In this document: piece after piece, positions 8,316 through 18,085 of the stretch | How the letters are laid out: each line of letters starts with the position of its first letter | Numbering within the stretch: the first letter of the stretch is position 1 | DNA from: Rubrivivax sp. | GTDB lineage: Bacteria; Pseudomonadota; Gammaproteobacteria; Burkholderiales; Burkholderiaceae_C | Reading direction: 5' to 3' | DNA: 64,000 nt | NCBI GenBank assembly: GCA_021298085.1 | Contig: JAJTDE010000006.1 | Span: 1-64,000 of the forward strand | Translations under genes and position numbers: made by a program | The notes under the pieces: model-generated | What the model saw: the letters and a program-made list of their open reading frames with translations, nothing else | Told to the model about the DNA's origin: nothing | The model's database searches: none

Positions 8316-9155
8316 TCAGAACAAGGATTCGCGAACGAAAACCACATCGTTCGCTTGGACGGGGTCGGTCATCTTCGGCTCAAGGATTTTCACCTCGCCC
8401 CGCGCATCTTTGCGGTGAATGCGCAAGCCTTTTTCCGTACCGCGTTGTGTCAAGCCACCAGCCGACGCCAGCGCCTGCATCACGGTCATGTCACGCTCGA
8501 GTCGCAGAGGGCCACCACGCTGCACTTCACCGTACAGGTAGATCTGCGGGAGGCGGTCCACCCAGATCACGTCGCCATCGCGCATGACGACGTCTTCACC
8601 ACGGCGACCAGGACCAAACACGCCCGGCAGATCAACCACGACGCGATAGGGCTGGCCGTTTCGGGTGCCCACCACCGTCAGCATGTCAGCACCACCCACG
8701 GCCACACCGCCGGCGGTTGCCAGCAAGTCGGTCAGACGCACGTCGCCCGTCTCCAGGGGATAACGCCCCGGGCGGTTGACCATGCCCAGCACAGACACCT
8801 GATTGCCGCGCACCTGGAGCAAGGTCACGGTGACCTGCGGGCGATTGACAAACTTGCCATCTCGCAGGCCATCGGCCAGCCGCTGCTCGGCCTGATTGAC
8901 CGTCAGGCCCGCCAGGTTCACCGAGCCCAGCAAGGGGTAGGAGATCGAGCCACTTTCCGTCAAGCGAAGCTCAAGGGAAAGATCCGGGTTCTGGTAGACA
9001 AACACGCGGATGCCATCACCCGGCGCCAGACGGTATTGCGACGCCGTGGCATTGGACGCACTGACGTTGGCCTGTGCCAGCACAGGAACCTGGGAAAAGC
9101 CAGCCACCAAGGCCAGCGCCACCCACCACATACGGATCATCTTCTGCATGGTCAT
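8316..9155 (-). CDS. epsE: polysaccharide export outer-membrane protein EpsE (Wza-like)
   Basis: A 279-residue secreted protein with a Sec signal peptide (WWVALALVAGFSQVPVLAQA) and no lipobox Cys, then the poly_export domain (YRLAPGDGIRVFVYQNPDLS) and SLBB-type domains (QVSVLGMVNRPGRYPL; QIYLYGEVQRGGPLRLERDM). It should form or gate the outer-membrane exit for the exopolysaccharide. I chose the ATG at 9155, preceded by AGGAG with four bases between; the frame also opens at a GTG (9173) overlapping epsD, and at an ATG (9149). It lies between epsD and epsF in the same transcript. Confidence 0.9.
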   Translation of the reverse strand: MTMQKMIRMWWVALALVAGFSQVPVLAQANVSASNATASQYRLAPGDGIRVFVYQNPDLSLELRLTESGSISYPLLGSVNLAGLTVNQAEQRLADGLRDGKFVNRPQVTVTLLQVRGNQVSVLGMVNRPGRYPLETGDVRLTDLLATAGGVAVGGADMLTVVGTRNGQPYRVVVDLPGVFGPGRRGEDVVMRDGDVIWVDRLPQIYLYGEVQRGGPLRLERDMTVMQALASAGGLTQRGTEKGLRIHRKDARGEVKILEPKMTDPVQANDVVFVRESLF

Positions 9156-9169
9156 CGCACTCCTGAGGT

Positions 9170-10174
9170 TCACTTGAGGCCAAGGCCCTTGCTGACGGAA
9201 TTGCTGTTCAACGCGGCCGACGCGGCTGGCGCGGCCGCAGCCGGCATGGTGCTGACAGCCGACGCTGCCACATCAGCCGGGCTGGGCGTCGGCGCGGCAG
9301 CCGGCGCTGCTGCACCCTTGACACCTTCCGCAAACTTGCCCAAATACGTGATTTCGGCAGTTCCACGCAAAGCTTTGAGGTCGTCTGCCACCATCCTGCG
9401 CTTGCGCTCATTGACCAGGAACTGCTCGATGGCCGGCTTGGCAGAGGCCTCATCCACTGGCTGAGAACGGGACCCCACCAGCACCAGCACCGTGGCGCCA
9501 CCCGGCGTTGCGCTGAACAGCGTTTCGCCGTCCTTCAACTTGCTCAGTTGCGGCAGGACACTCAGCGGAATCTGCTCGGCACCACGCACCACCTGGTTAC
9601 CGGCAAAGCGCAGGTTGTTGTTGCGCAGGTAGTTCAGAAACTCCGCAGCGCTCTTGGCGGCCTTCAGGGCTTCCTGAATACTGGGAACCTTGTCAGCCGC
9701 AACTTCGATATTGATTTCCTGGAGCTGGTAGACACGCCGCTCGGAAAACAGTGCGGGGTTTTCTTCGTAATACTTTTTGATATCAGTGGCGGTGGGTTTC
9801 GGAGCAGCGTCACCGACACGATCAAAATAGCTGCGAGAGAGGATCTCGCGGCGCGCCGCTTCCAGTTGCGCCAGAACCCGCGCATCCCGGTCGAGCTTCA
9901 TCTCAGCGGCCTTCTGCACCGCCAATTCCTGGTCGATCAGGCGTTCCAGGACTTGGCGACTGGCGGCCTCGGTCTGCTCAGGCTTGAGGCCGCGCTGCTG
10001 CTGCAACAGGAAGTTCAGCTGGTGGACAGTCAGCTCTTCCTTGTTGACACGCGCAATGGCCTGGCCCGCCGCCTTCTTCTGTTCCTTGCCGCCGCAAGCG
10101 GCCAGCACCGCAACGGCCATCATGGCGATCGCGAGGCGGCTGGTTTGTCGGCGCATGGCGATGAGTTTGGGCAT
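9170..10174 (-). CDS. epsD: EpsD-family peptidyl-prolyl isomerase-like lipoprotein
   Basis: The 334-residue protein matches the EpsD group of SurA/PpiC-like proteins in exosortase EPS clusters. It has a lipoprotein signal (AVLAACGGKEQKK), a SurA-N-like helical region (residues ~35-100), a central domain resembling a rotamase, and an Ala/Pro-rich C-terminal tail. It is presumably a periplasmic folding helper for the export machinery. The ATG at 10174 has GGAG with six bases' spacing and is preferred over the TTG at 10186. It is the first gene of the eps operon, with a -24/-12 promoter candidate about 130 bases upstream. Confidence 0.85.
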   Translation of the reverse strand: MPKLIAMRRQTSRLAIAMMAVAVLAACGGKEQKKAAGQAIARVNKEELTVHQLNFLLQQQRGLKPEQTEAASRQVLERLIDQELAVQKAAEMKLDRDARVLAQLEAARREILSRSYFDRVGDAAPKPTATDIKKYYEENPALFSERRVYQLQEINIEVAADKVPSIQEALKAAKSAAEFLNYLRNNNLRFAGNQVVRGAEQIPLSVLPQLSKLKDGETLFSATPGGATVLVLVGSRSQPVDEASAKPAIEQFLVNERKRRMVADDLKALRGTAEITYLGKFAEGVKGAAAPAAAPTPSPADVAASAVSTMPAAAAPAASAALNSNSVSKGLGLK

Positions 10175-10303
10175 TCGTGACTCCAATTTCCCTGAGTGTC
10201 GAGTTGGCGGCGTGAACGAGGCGGGCCAGAACAGGCCCTAAAACACTGCATAGTTTAGCCGGGGGTCTACCCTCAGCACTCCTGACAATGAAGGGGGTTG
10301 GCA

Positions 10304-10320
10304 GGCACAAAGCGCGCCAA
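10304..10320 (-). promoter_or_regulatory. sigma-54 (-24/-12) promoter candidate for the eps operon
   Basis: On the minus strand the sequence TTGGCGCG-CTTT-GTGCC matches the consensus TTGGCACG-N4-TTGC at 7 of 8 and 3 of 4 positions. The invariant GG and GC are exactly 10 bases apart. It lies about 130 bases before epsD, pointing toward it. Sigma-54 control with the PrsK/PrsR pair is known for PEP-CTERM/exosortase systems, so the site fits its context. No regulator gene is in the window. Confidence 0.55.
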
Positions 10321-10409
10321 ACCCCGCATTTGCGCAGGCCCTGATACTCTAGGGATGGCGGTGCCGAAAAGCGACAACTACGCCTTCAACAACTCTGGTG
10401 CGAAGCTGC

Positions 10410-11141
10410 TCAGCAGCGAATGCCCACATGCAGCGCCACCACACCGGCGGTCAGGTTGTGCACATCCACGTGCCCAAAACCTGCGGCCTTCATCATGGCC
10501 TTCAGAGACTCTTGATCGGGGTGCATGCGGATGGACTCCGCCAGGTAACGGTAGCTGTCTTCGTCCTTGGCCACCCACTTGCCGATCTTGGGCAGCACGT
10601 TGAAGGAATACCAGTCGTAGGCTGGCTGCAGCGGCGCCACCACTTTCGAGAACTCCAGCACCAGCAGACGACCGCCGGGCTTCAGGACACGGCACATCTC
10701 CGCCAGTGCCTTGTCCTTGTGCGTCATGTTGCGCAACCCGAAGGCCACCGACACCACGTCAAAGCTGGCATCGCGAAAAGGCAGGGTCTCGGCATCGCAG
10801 GCTGCCGTAGGCAGACTCAGCCCGTCGTCGAGCATGCGGTCGCGTCCGACCTTGAGCATCGAGAAGTTGATGTCCGTGTGCACGACGTGCCCACTCGGGC
10901 CCGCGCGTTTGGCAAAGGCCTGGGTCAAGTCACCCGTACCGGCGGCAATGTCCAGCACCTTGTCGCCCGGTCGAATGTGCGCCACCTGCACGGTGTAGGC
11001 CTTCCAGATGCGGTGCATGCCCGCCGACATCAGGTCGTTCATGACGTCGTAGCGCTGCGCCACGGAATCAAAGACCTGGCGCACCCGCCCGGCCTTTTCG
11101 TCTTCGTCGACGGTCTGGTAACCGAAGTGGGTCTGGCTCAT
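10410..11141 (-). CDS. ubiE: ubiquinone/menaquinone C-methyltransferase UbiE
   Basis: A class I SAM-dependent methyltransferase (243 residues) for C-methylation in ubiquinone synthesis. Family signatures include [20 protein letters not shown] at the N-terminus, [17 protein letters not shown], the SAM motif [12 protein letters not shown], and [22 protein letters not shown] start at the ATG 11141 because the family begins near FGY and the upstream extension opens with TTG. It follows the DUF971 gene by 32 bases and is probably co-transcribed with it. The usual downstream ubi genes of Burkholderiales are absent; the eps cluster follows instead. Confidence 0.95.
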   Translation of the reverse strand: MSQTHFGYQTVDEDEKAGRVRQVFDSVAQRYDVMNDLMSAGMHRIWKAYTVQVAHIRPGDKVLDIAAGTGDLTQAFAKRAGPSGHVVHTDINFSMLKVGRDRMLDDGLSLPTAACDAETLPFRDASFDVVSVAFGLRNMTHKDKALAEMCRVLKPGGRLLVLEFSKVVAPLQPAYDWYSFNVLPKIGKWVAKDEDSYRYLAESIRMHPDQESLKAMMKAAGFGHVDVHNLTAGVVALHVGIRC

Positions 11142-11173
11142 GGGTGGTGTCGCCTCAGGTCGGTGCCGACGGT

Positions 11174-11587
11174 TCAATGGTGGGAGCAGCTGCCGCCCGC
11201 CGCAGCGGCCGACATCGGTTCGTCACGGTCCTTGCCGGCTTCCTGCAGGCGCTGCAGGTAGGTGGCCCACAACTCTTCCTGCCGCGAGCCCAGGTGGTGC
11301 AGGTAGCCCCAGGAAAAGATGCCACTCTCATGACCATCGCTGAACGTGGGCTGCACGGCATAGTGGCCGACAGCCTCGAGCCCGATGATGCCCACGTCAC
11401 GCTTGCCCGTCTGCAGGACTTCCTGTCCTGGGCCATGGCCCTGCACTTCGGCCGACGGTGAGTAGACACGCATCAGCTCAAACGGGATACGAAAAGTCTG
11501 GCCGTCGTCGAAGCTCACTTCCAGCACCTTGGAGGCCTGGTGGACCGTCAGCGCCGTGGGCCGTGCGTCAGTTTCCATCGATTTCAT
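11174..11587 (-). CDS. DUF971 (gamma-butyrobetaine hydroxylase N-like) protein
   Basis: A 137-residue protein with the DUF971 fold: [19 protein letters not shown] at the N-terminus, then [21 protein letters not shown], and a His/Gly-rich part with [18 protein letters not shown]. The C-terminus ends in SCSHH, possibly metal-binding. The domain occurs as the N-terminal part of gamma-butyrobetaine hydroxylase and as stand-alone proteins of unknown function next to ubiE in many betaproteobacteria. The start at 11587 has AAGG five bases upstream; ATG 11578 is an alternative. It is 31 bases after the DUF3683 gene. Confidence 0.85.
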   Translation of the reverse strand: MKSMETDARPTALTVHQASKVLEVSFDDGQTFRIPFELMRVYSPSAEVQGHGPGQEVLQTGKRDVGIIGLEAVGHYAVQPTFSDGHESGIFSWGYLHHLGSRQEELWATYLQRLQEAGKDRDEPMSAAAAGGSCSHH

Positions 11588-11618
11588 AGCAGCCTTAGAG
11601 TCTTCCGCCGTCAGAGGT

Positions 11619-14600
11619 TCACACCAGCACCCGTTCGATGCCGCCACGGTTGGCACGCTCGACATAGGCCTCCATCCAGGACTCACCCAATATCTTGCGC
11701 GCCATCTCGACCACGATGTAGTCGGCTTCCAGCAGGCCATTGTTCAGGTCGCCCTGGTAACGGTTCAAGCCCTGCAGGCAACTGGGGCAGCTGGTCAGCA
11801 CCTTGATGTTGTCGTCAGCCCCTACCGCTCCGCTGCTGCGCAAGGCTGCTTCGCCTTGGCGAATCTCGGCTTCCTTGCGGAAGCGCACCTGCGTGCTGAT
11901 GTCAGGCCGTGTCACACCGAGCGTACCGCTTTCGCCGCAACAGCGCTTGCTTTCCAGCACCTGGTCGCCAACGAGGGCCTTGACGGTCTTCATCGGTTCC
12001 TGCTGCTTCATCGGGCTGTGGCAGGGGTCGTGGTAGAGGTAGGCACCGCCCTGACCAACCGGCAGGGTGATGCCCTTTTCCAGCAGGAATTCGTGGATGT
12101 CGACGATGCGGCAGCCCGGGAAGATGTCTTCAAACTGGTAGCCCTGCAGCTGGTCATAGCAGGTGCCGCAGGACACCACCACTGTCTTGATGTCCAGGTA
12201 GTTGAGCGTGTTGGCCACGCGGTGGAACAGCACCCGGTTGTCGGTGATGATCTGGTCGGCCTTGTCGAACTGGCCGGAGCCGCGCTGCGGGTAACCGCAG
12301 CACAGGTAGCCCGGGGGGAGCACCGTCTGGACACCCGCGTGCCACAGCATGGCCTGGGTGGCCAAGCCGACCTGGCTGAACAGGCGCTCGGAGCCGCAGC
12401 CCGGGAAATAGAAGACCGCCTCGGTGTCGGGCGTGGTCGCGACAGGGTCCCGGATGATCGGGACGTAGTTGCGGTCTTCGATGTCCAGCAAGGCACGCGC
12501 CGTGCGCTTGGGCAGGTTGCCCGGCAGCTTCTTGTTGATGAAGTGGATCACCTGCTCCTTGAGAGGAGCGGTGCCGAGCGTGGCAGGCGGCTTGGCCGTC
12601 TGGGCCTTGGCCGCCGGCTTGAGCAGGTCGGCCATCAGGCGCTGCGCCTTGAAGCCCACGTCGACCATCGCGCTGCGCACCAGCTTGATGGTCTGCGGGT
12701 TGGTGGCGTTGAGCATCAGCATCGCCGCCGCGTTGCCCGGCCTGAAGCTCTTCTTGCCCATCTTGCGCAACAGGTTGCGCATGTTCATGGTGACGTCGCC
12801 AAAGTCGATCTTCACCGGGCAGGGCGACTCACACTTGTGGCACACCGTGCAGTGGTCGGCCACGTCCTCGAACTCTTCCCAGTGCTGCACGCTGATGCCG
12901 CGGCGTGTCTGCTCCTCGTACAGGAAGGCTTCGATCAGCAGGCTGGTGGCCAGGATCTTGTTGCGTGGGCTGTACAGCAGGTTGGCGCGCGGCACGTGGG
13001 TCGCGCACACGGGCTTGCACTTGCCGCAGCGCAGGCAATCCTTGATGCTGGCACTGATGTCGCCGATGTCGCTGCGCTGCATGATCAGCGACTCGTGCCC
13101 CATCAGGCTGAAGCTGGGGGTGTAGGCGGCGCTGAGGTCTGACGGGTAGGCCTCACCCGCGGCATTGACTCGTGCCTTCAGCAGCTTGCCCTTGTTGAAG
13201 CGGCCTTCAGGGTCGACCCGAGACTTGTAGTCGGCGAAGGCCTGGAGTTCCTCGTCGGTGAGGAACTCGAGCTTGGTGATGCCGATGCCGTGCTCGCCGC
13301 TGATGACACCCCCCAGGCGGCGGGCCAGCGCCATGATGCGCGCCACGGCCTCGTGGGCCGTCTGCAGCATCTGGTAGTGGTCGGAATTGACAGGGATGTT
13401 GGTGTGGACGTTGCCGTCACCCGCGTGCATGTGCAGGGCCACCCACACACGGCCGCGCAGCACCTGCTGGTGGATGCGGCGGCACTCATCGAGGATGGGC
13501 GTGAAGGCCGCGCCGGCAAACAGCACCTGCAGCGGCTTGAGGATCTGCTGCTTCCAGGACGCGCGCAGACGCCAATCCTGCAGCTGGGCAAACCAGGTCT
13601 CCCCGCTGTCGGGCTGCGGCACATCCAGGCCCTCGAGCCAGCCACCCCACAGCGCGCGCACGTCGCCCAGCAGCACCTGGGCCTGCTGGACACGGTCGCC
13701 CAGCAGTTCGGCACTGGGAATCTCGCCAGCATCGTCGCTCTTGCCCAAGGGCAGGTTGGCGCGCTGGAAAAATGCGTGCAGCGCGTCGACCAGTTCCAGC
13801 TTGTTGCGCAGCGACAGCTCGATGTTGATGCGCTCGATGCCCTCGGTGTACTCACCCATCCGGTCGAGCGGGATCACCACGTCTTCGTTGATCTTGAAGG
13901 CGTTGGTGTGCTTGGCAATCGCAGCCGTGCGCTTGCGGTCCAGCCAGAACTTCTTGCGCGCATCGGCGCTGACGGCCACAAAACCCTCGCCCTGGCGCGA
14001 GTTGGCGATGCGGATGACCTCGCTGGTGGCGCGGGCCACGGCGTCGGCGTCGTCACCGACGATGTCACCGATGAGCACCATCTTGGGCAGGCCGCTGCCG
14101 CCGACGATGCGCTTGCTCTTGGTGGCGTAACCCACCGCCTTCAGGTAGCGGTCGTCGAGGTGCTCCAGGCCGGCCAGCACCGCGCCGCCGGGCTTGCGCG
14201 CCTCGGCGAACAGGAAGTCCTTGATCTCGACGATGCTGGGGACGGCATCCTTGGGGTTGCCGAAAAATTCCAGGCACACCGTGCGCACATGCGCCGGCAT
14301 GCGGTGCACCACCCAGCGTGCGCTGGTGATGATGCCGTCACAGCCTTCCTTCTGGATGCCGGGCAGGCCAGCGAGGAACTTGTCGGTGACATCCTTGCCC
14401 AGGCCTTCCTTGCGGAACAGCTTGCCCGGGATGTCCAGCCGCTCGGTGCGCTGCAGCTGCTTGCCGCTGGCGTCGAAATGTCGAAGCTCGAAGCTGGCGA
14501 CATCCACGTCGTGGATCTTGCCCAGGTTGTGGTTCAGGCGCACCACTTCCAGCCAGGTGGCCTGGGGGGTGACCATCTTCCAGCTGGCGAGGTTGTCCAG

Positions 14601-15605
14601 TGCGGTGCCCCACAGCACGGCCTTCTTGCCACCCGCATTCATCGCGATGTTGCCGCCGATGCAGCTGGCTTCGGCCGAGGTGGGGTCAACGGCGAAGACA
14701 TAACCTGCACGTTCAGCGGCGTCGGCCACGCGTTGTGTCACGACACCGGCCTCGCTGCTGACCGTGGCCACGGGCTCCGCCAGGCCCGGCAAGCGAATAT
14801 GCTCGACCTCGCTCATGGCCTCGAGCTTCTCGGTGTTGATCACCGCGCTTTTCCAGGTCAGCGGCACGGCGCCACCGGTGTAACCCGTGCCACCGCCCCG
14901 CGGGACAATGGTCAGGCCCAGTTCGATGCAGCCTTGCACCAGGCCGGCCATCTCGGCTTCGGTATCGGGCGTCAGGACGACAAACGGGTACTCGACGCGC
15001 CAGTCGGTGGCGTCGGTGACGTGCGACACCCGGCTGAGACCGTCGAACTTGAGGTTGTCCTTGGCGGTGTGCCGGCCCAGCACCTTGCGCGTGAGCTTGC
15101 GAAGGTCCCAGACCTCCCGAAAGCGCTCGGCAAAACGCCCCACACAGGCGCGTGCAGCCACCAGCAGTTCACCCACCAGCGAATCGCGCTGCGCGTCGGC
15201 CTCTGGCGTGCGGCGCTTTTCGACTTCGCTCAGACGGTGCTGCAGCGCGTCGATCAGGGCCTGACGCCGCTTGGGGTTGGCCAGCAGGTCATCTTCGAGG
15301 TAAGGGTTGCGCTGGACCACCCAGATGTCGCCCAGCACCTCGTAGAGCATGCGGGCTGAACGCCCAGTGCGGCGTTCGCCGCGCAGTTGCTCGAGCAAGG
15401 TCCACGCCCGGGAGCCCAGCAGCCGGATAACGATCTCCCGGTCAGACAGCGAGGTGTAGTTGTAGGGAATCTCGCGCAGTCGAGGCGCCTGGGTGTCGTC
15501 AGACACCCACTCCACACGGGGCAGGTTGGGCAAGGGGGCGTTCATGGGCGCGACATCACGGGCTTCGGTCGCCCCGCCAGGGTGCTGGGGCCGGCTGTGA
15601 GCCAT
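11619..15605 (-). CDS. DUF3683 FAD-linked oxidoreductase with Fe-S and CCG domains
   Basis: A 1328-residue multidomain protein. In order: a DUF3683 N-terminal region (about 30-180, [19 protein letters not shown]); an FAD_binding_4 domain with the [16 protein letters not shown] loop; an FAD-oxidase C domain ending in the [13 protein letters not shown] motif; two 4Fe-4S clusters ([22 protein letters not shown]); and two CCG modules (FPGCG...[17 protein letters not shown]...[10 protein letters not shown]). This is the layout of D-lactate/2-hydroxyacid dehydrogenases such as YdiJ/GlpC fusions, so electron transfer from a 2-hydroxyacid to quinone is likely; the substrate is not determined. An ATG at 15545 (MNAPLPN) is an alternative start; neither has a strong ribosome site. 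Confidence 0.88.
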   Translation of the reverse strand: MAHSRPQHPGGATEARDVAPMNAPLPNLPRVEWVSDDTQAPRLREIPYNYTSLSDREIVIRLLGSRAWTLLEQLRGERRTGRSARMLYEVLGDIWVVQRNPYLEDDLLANPKRRQALIDALQHRLSEVEKRRTPEADAQRDSLVGELLVAARACVGRFAERFREVWDLRKLTRKVLGRHTAKDNLKFDGLSRVSHVTDATDWRVEYPFVVLTPDTEAEMAGLVQGCIELGLTIVPRGGGTGYTGGAVPLTWKSAVINTEKLEAMSEVEHIRLPGLAEPVATVSSEAGVVTQRVADAAERAGYVFAVDPTSAEASCIGGNIAMNAGGKKAVLWGTALDNLASWKMVTPQATWLEVVRLNHNLGKIHDVDVASFELRHFDASGKQLQRTERLDIPGKLFRKEGLGKDVTDKFLAGLPGIQKEGCDGIITSARWVVHRMPAHVRTVCLEFFGNPKDAVPSIVEIKDFLFAEARKPGGAVLAGLEHLDDRYLKAVGYATKSKRIVGGSGLPKMVLIGDIVGDDADAVARATSEVIRIANSRQGEGFVAVSADARKKFWLDRKRTAAIAKHTNAFKINEDVVIPLDRMGEYTEGIERINIELSLRNKLELVDALHAFFQRANLPLGKSDDAGEIPSAELLGDRVQQAQVLLGDVRALWGGWLEGLDVPQPDSGETWFAQLQDWRLRASWKQQILKPLQVLFAGAAFTPILDECRRIHQQVLRGRVWVALHMHAGDGNVHTNIPVNSDHYQMLQTAHEAVARIMALARRLGGVISGEHGIGITKLEFLTDEELQAFADYKSRVDPEGRFNKGKLLKARVNAAGEAYPSDLSAAYTPSFSLMGHESLIMQRSDIGDISASIKDCLRCGKCKPVCATHVPRANLLYSPRNKILATSLLIEAFLYEEQTRRGISVQHWEEFEDVADHCTVCHKCESPCPVKIDFGDVTMNMRNLLRKMGKKSFRPGNAAAMLMLNATNPQTIKLVRSAMVDVGFKAQRLMADLLKPAAKAQTAKPPATLGTAPLKEQVIHFINKKLPGNLPKRTARALLDIEDRNYVPIIRDPVATTPDTEAVFYFPGCGSERLFSQVGLATQAMLWHAGVQTVLPPGYLCCGYPQRGSGQFDKADQIITDNRVLFHRVANTLNYLDIKTVVVSCGTCYDQLQGYQFEDIFPGCRIVDIHEFLLEKGITLPVGQGGAYLYHDPCHSPMKQQEPMKTVKALVGDQVLESKRCCGESGTLGVTRPDISTQVRFRKEAEIRQGEAALRSSGAVGADDNIKVLTSCPSCLQGLNRYQGDLNNGLLEADYIVVEMARKILGESWMEAYVERANRGGIERVLV

Positions 15606-15722
15606 GTCCGTTGATCAAGCCAGGATGCTACCGCAGCGCAGCATTTACCCTGATGGAAGGGCTTCCTACCACCAGGGCTGGAGCCGGGTTGGCGGGAAAG
15701 TCCGGTTCCACCACAAGACGGT

Positions 15723-15735
15723 TTTGTGACACAAA
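15723..15735. promoter_or_regulatory. 13-bp perfect palindrome upstream of ugpB
   Basis: The sequence TTTGTG-A-CACAAA is a perfect palindrome with one central base, in the 249-base gap between the divergent DUF3683 and ugpB genes. It could bind a dimeric regulator. No match to a named operator is claimed. Confidence 0.35.
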
Positions 15736-15781
15736 CCGGGCTGACCAAAAAAGGACGGCCGGCCCTCGCGCCAGACGGCCC

Positions 15782-15799
15782 TTGTCACGCCATTGACAC
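15782..15799 (+). promoter_or_regulatory. PHO-box-like direct repeat upstream of ugpB
   Basis: Two 7-base units, TTGTCAC and TTGACAC, lie 11 bases apart (start to start) with a 4-base spacer. This is the spacing of the PhoB box (consensus CTGTCAT repeats). They match the consensus unit at five and four of seven positions. The second unit contains a perfect TTGACA. A weaker third unit (ending TCAC) follows at 15804-15810. In E. coli the ugp operon is PhoB-activated, which supports the reading. No good -10 element is seen downstream. Confidence 0.45.
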
Positions 15800-15854
15800 G
15801 AAGGGCTCACACACTGAGCCGATCCATTCCACTGATGCACTCGCAGGAGCACCC

Positions 15855-17159
15855 ATGAAATTCAAGCACGCGATCGTTGTTTCCGCCCTGGCCATGGGCC
15901 TCACACCGGCCATGGCCCAGACTGAAATCCAGTGGTGGCACTCCATGAGCGGCCAGCTGGGCGAGTGGATCAATGGCCTGGCCAAGGGCTTCAACGACAG
16001 CCAGAAGGACTACAAGGTGGTGCCGGTCTTCAAGGGCACCTACCCCGAGAGCTTTGCCGCCGCCATTGCGGCATTTCGCGCCGGCAACGCGCCCCACGTG
16101 CTGCAGGTGTTTGAAGTTGGCACGGCCAGCATGATGGCCAGCAAGGGTGCGATCGTCCCCGTCAACGAGGTGATGAGCCGCGCCGGTGTGAAGTTTGATG
16201 CCAGCGTGTACGTACCGGCCGTGTCGGGCTACTACACCGCCCCCAATGGCCAGATGCTCAGCCTGCCGTTCAACAGCTCGACCACAGTGCTGCACTACAA
16301 CAAGGACGCCTTCAAGGCGGCTGGCCTGAACCCTGACGCCCCGCCCAAGACCTGGCCTGAAGTGGTGTCTGCCGCGGCCAAGCTCAAGGCCAGCGGCCAC
16401 AAGTGCCCGTTCACCACGGCTTGGCAAAGCTGGACGCAGCTGGAAAGCTTCAGCGCCTGGCACAACGTCGAATTTGCCACCCAGCGCAACGGCTTCAACG
16501 GCCTGAATGCCCGGCTGAACATCACCACGCCGCTGCATGTGCGCCATATCGAGAACCTGGCCAACATGGCCCAGCAGGGCTTGTTTGTCTACAAGGGCCG
16601 CAACAACTCGGCCGACGCCACCTTCCAGTCGGGCGAGTGCGCGATGTACACCGGCTCTTCAGCCGCCTACGGCGGCATCAAGCGCAACCTGAAGGCGCAG
16701 GCCGGCATCAGCACCCTGCCCTTCTACCCAGACGTTGCGGGCGCTCCCCAGAACACCGTCATCGGTGGTGCCAGCCTGTGGGCCATGGCCGGCAAGAAGC
16801 CGGAGGAGTACAAGGCCGTCGCGGCTTTCTACAAATACCTGTCCGATCCTCAAGTGCAGGCGAAGAGCCACCAGGAGACAGGCTACCTGCCCATCACCAC
16901 CGAGGCCTTCAACATCACGGAAAAGAGCGGCTTCTACAAGCAGAACCCGGGCACCGACGTCAGCGTCACCCAGATGATCCGCAAGACCACCGACAAGTCG
17001 CGCGGCATCCGCCTGGGCAACTTCGTGCAGATCCGCACCATCCTCGACGAGGAACTGGAACAGGTGTGGTCCGGCAAGAAGAGCGCCAAGCAGGGCCTGG
17101 AAGATGCCAAGCGCCGTGGTGACGTCGAACTCGAGAAGTTCGAGAAGGCCAACAAGTAA
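15855..17159 (+). CDS. ugpB: sn-glycerol-3-phosphate ABC transporter, binding protein UgpB
   Basis: A 434-residue periplasmic substrate-binding protein with a signal peptide ending TPAMAQ. The mature protein begins TEIQWWHSMSGQLGEW, characteristic of UgpB, and continues with FKGTYPESFAAAIAAFRAGNAPHV and a Trp-rich ligand-site region around WQSWTQLESFSAWHN. It should capture glycerol-3-phosphate or glycerophosphodiesters for the UgpAEC importer. The ATG at 15855 is preceded by CAGGAGC; the longer upstream frame is not needed. It is the first gene of the ugp operon, 55 bases after a PHO-box-like site. Confidence 0.95.
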   Translation: MKFKHAIVVSALAMGLTPAMAQTEIQWWHSMSGQLGEWINGLAKGFNDSQKDYKVVPVFKGTYPESFAAAIAAFRAGNAPHVLQVFEVGTASMMASKGAIVPVNEVMSRAGVKFDASVYVPAVSGYYTAPNGQMLSLPFNSSTTVLHYNKDAFKAAGLNPDAPPKTWPEVVSAAAKLKASGHKCPFTTAWQSWTQLESFSAWHNVEFATQRNGFNGLNARLNITTPLHVRHIENLANMAQQGLFVYKGRNNSADATFQSGECAMYTGSSAAYGGIKRNLKAQAGISTLPFYPDVAGAPQNTVIGGASLWAMAGKKPEEYKAVAAFYKYLSDPQVQAKSHQETGYLPITTEAFNITEKSGFYKQNPGTDVSVTQMIRKTTDKSRGIRLGNFVQIRTILDEELEQVWSGKKSAKQGLEDAKRRGDVELEKFEKANK

Positions 17160-17183
17160 ACCTGCACCGCAACGGACGCAACG

Positions 17184-18071
17184 ATGGCGGTTGAAAAGCG
17201 GGTTCGCTTCAAGAGCTGGTGGCTGCCCTGGGCGCTGATTGCGCCCCAGATGGTCATCATCCTGGTGTTCTTCTTCTGGCCTGCGGTTCAGGCGCTGTAC
17301 TTCAGCGTCCAGCAGCAGGATGCCTTTGGCACGAGCACCCAGTTCGTGGGCCTGGAGAACTTCAGGACCCTGTTTCGCGACGAGACCTACCTGGCCTCGT
17401 TCAAGACCACGGCCGTCTTTTCCGTCTGTGTGGCTGGCCTGGGGCTGAGCCTGTCGATGCTGCTGGCCGTGATGGCCGACCGCATCGTCAAGGGCTCGGC
17501 CTTCTACCGAACCCTGCTGATCTGGCCCTACGCCGTGGCCCCCGCGGTGGCGGGCGTGTTGTGGCTGTTCATGTTTGCACCGTCCATCGGGGTGGTGAGC
17601 TATGCGCTGCGCGCAATGGGCGTCGACTGGAACCACCTGCTCAACGGCACCCATGCCATGGTGCTCATCGTGCTGGCGGCTGTCTGGAAGCAGATCTCGT
17701 ACAACTTCCTGTTTTTCCTGGCGGGCCTTCAGAGCATTCCCAAGAGCCTGATCGAGGCCGCTGCCATCGACGGTGCCGGCCCGTGGCGGCGCTTCTGGAC
17801 GGTGCAGTTCCCCTTGCTGACACCCACCACCTTCTTCCTGCTGGTGATCAATGTCATCTACGTGTTCATTGACACCTTTGCCATCATTGACGCGGCCACC
17901 TCAGGCGGCCCGGGCAAGGACACCGCCATCCTCGTCTACAAGGTCTACCACGACGGCTTCAAGGCGCTGGACCTCGGCGGCTCGGCGGCACAGTCGGTGA
18001 TCCTGATGCTGATCCTCGTCGCGCTGACGGTGGTTCAGTTCCGGTACGTGGAAAAACGTGTGCACTACTGA
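17184..18071 (+). CDS. ugpA: glycerol-3-phosphate ABC transporter permease UgpA
   Basis: A 295-residue inner-membrane permease with six predicted membrane segments, starting with [20 protein letters not shown] near residue 10. The EAA loop that contacts the ATPase is [20 protein letters not shown] (residues ~191-210). It pairs with UgpE to form the channel. The gene follows ugpB by 24 bases and precedes ugpE by only 2-14 bases, depending on the ugpE start. The ribosome site is weak. Confidence 0.94.
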   Translation: MAVEKRVRFKSWWLPWALIAPQMVIILVFFFWPAVQALYFSVQQQDAFGTSTQFVGLENFRTLFRDETYLASFKTTAVFSVCVAGLGLSLSMLLAVMADRIVKGSAFYRTLLIWPYAVAPAVAGVLWLFMFAPSIGVVSYALRAMGVDWNHLLNGTHAMVLIVLAAVWKQISYNFLFFLAGLQSIPKSLIEAAAIDGAGPWRRFWTVQFPLLTPTTFFLLVINVIYVFIDTFAIIDAATSGGPGKDTAILVYKVYHDGFKALDLGGSAAQSVILMLILVALTVVQFRYVEKRVHY

Positions 18072-18085
18072 GGGTGTGGAACCGC

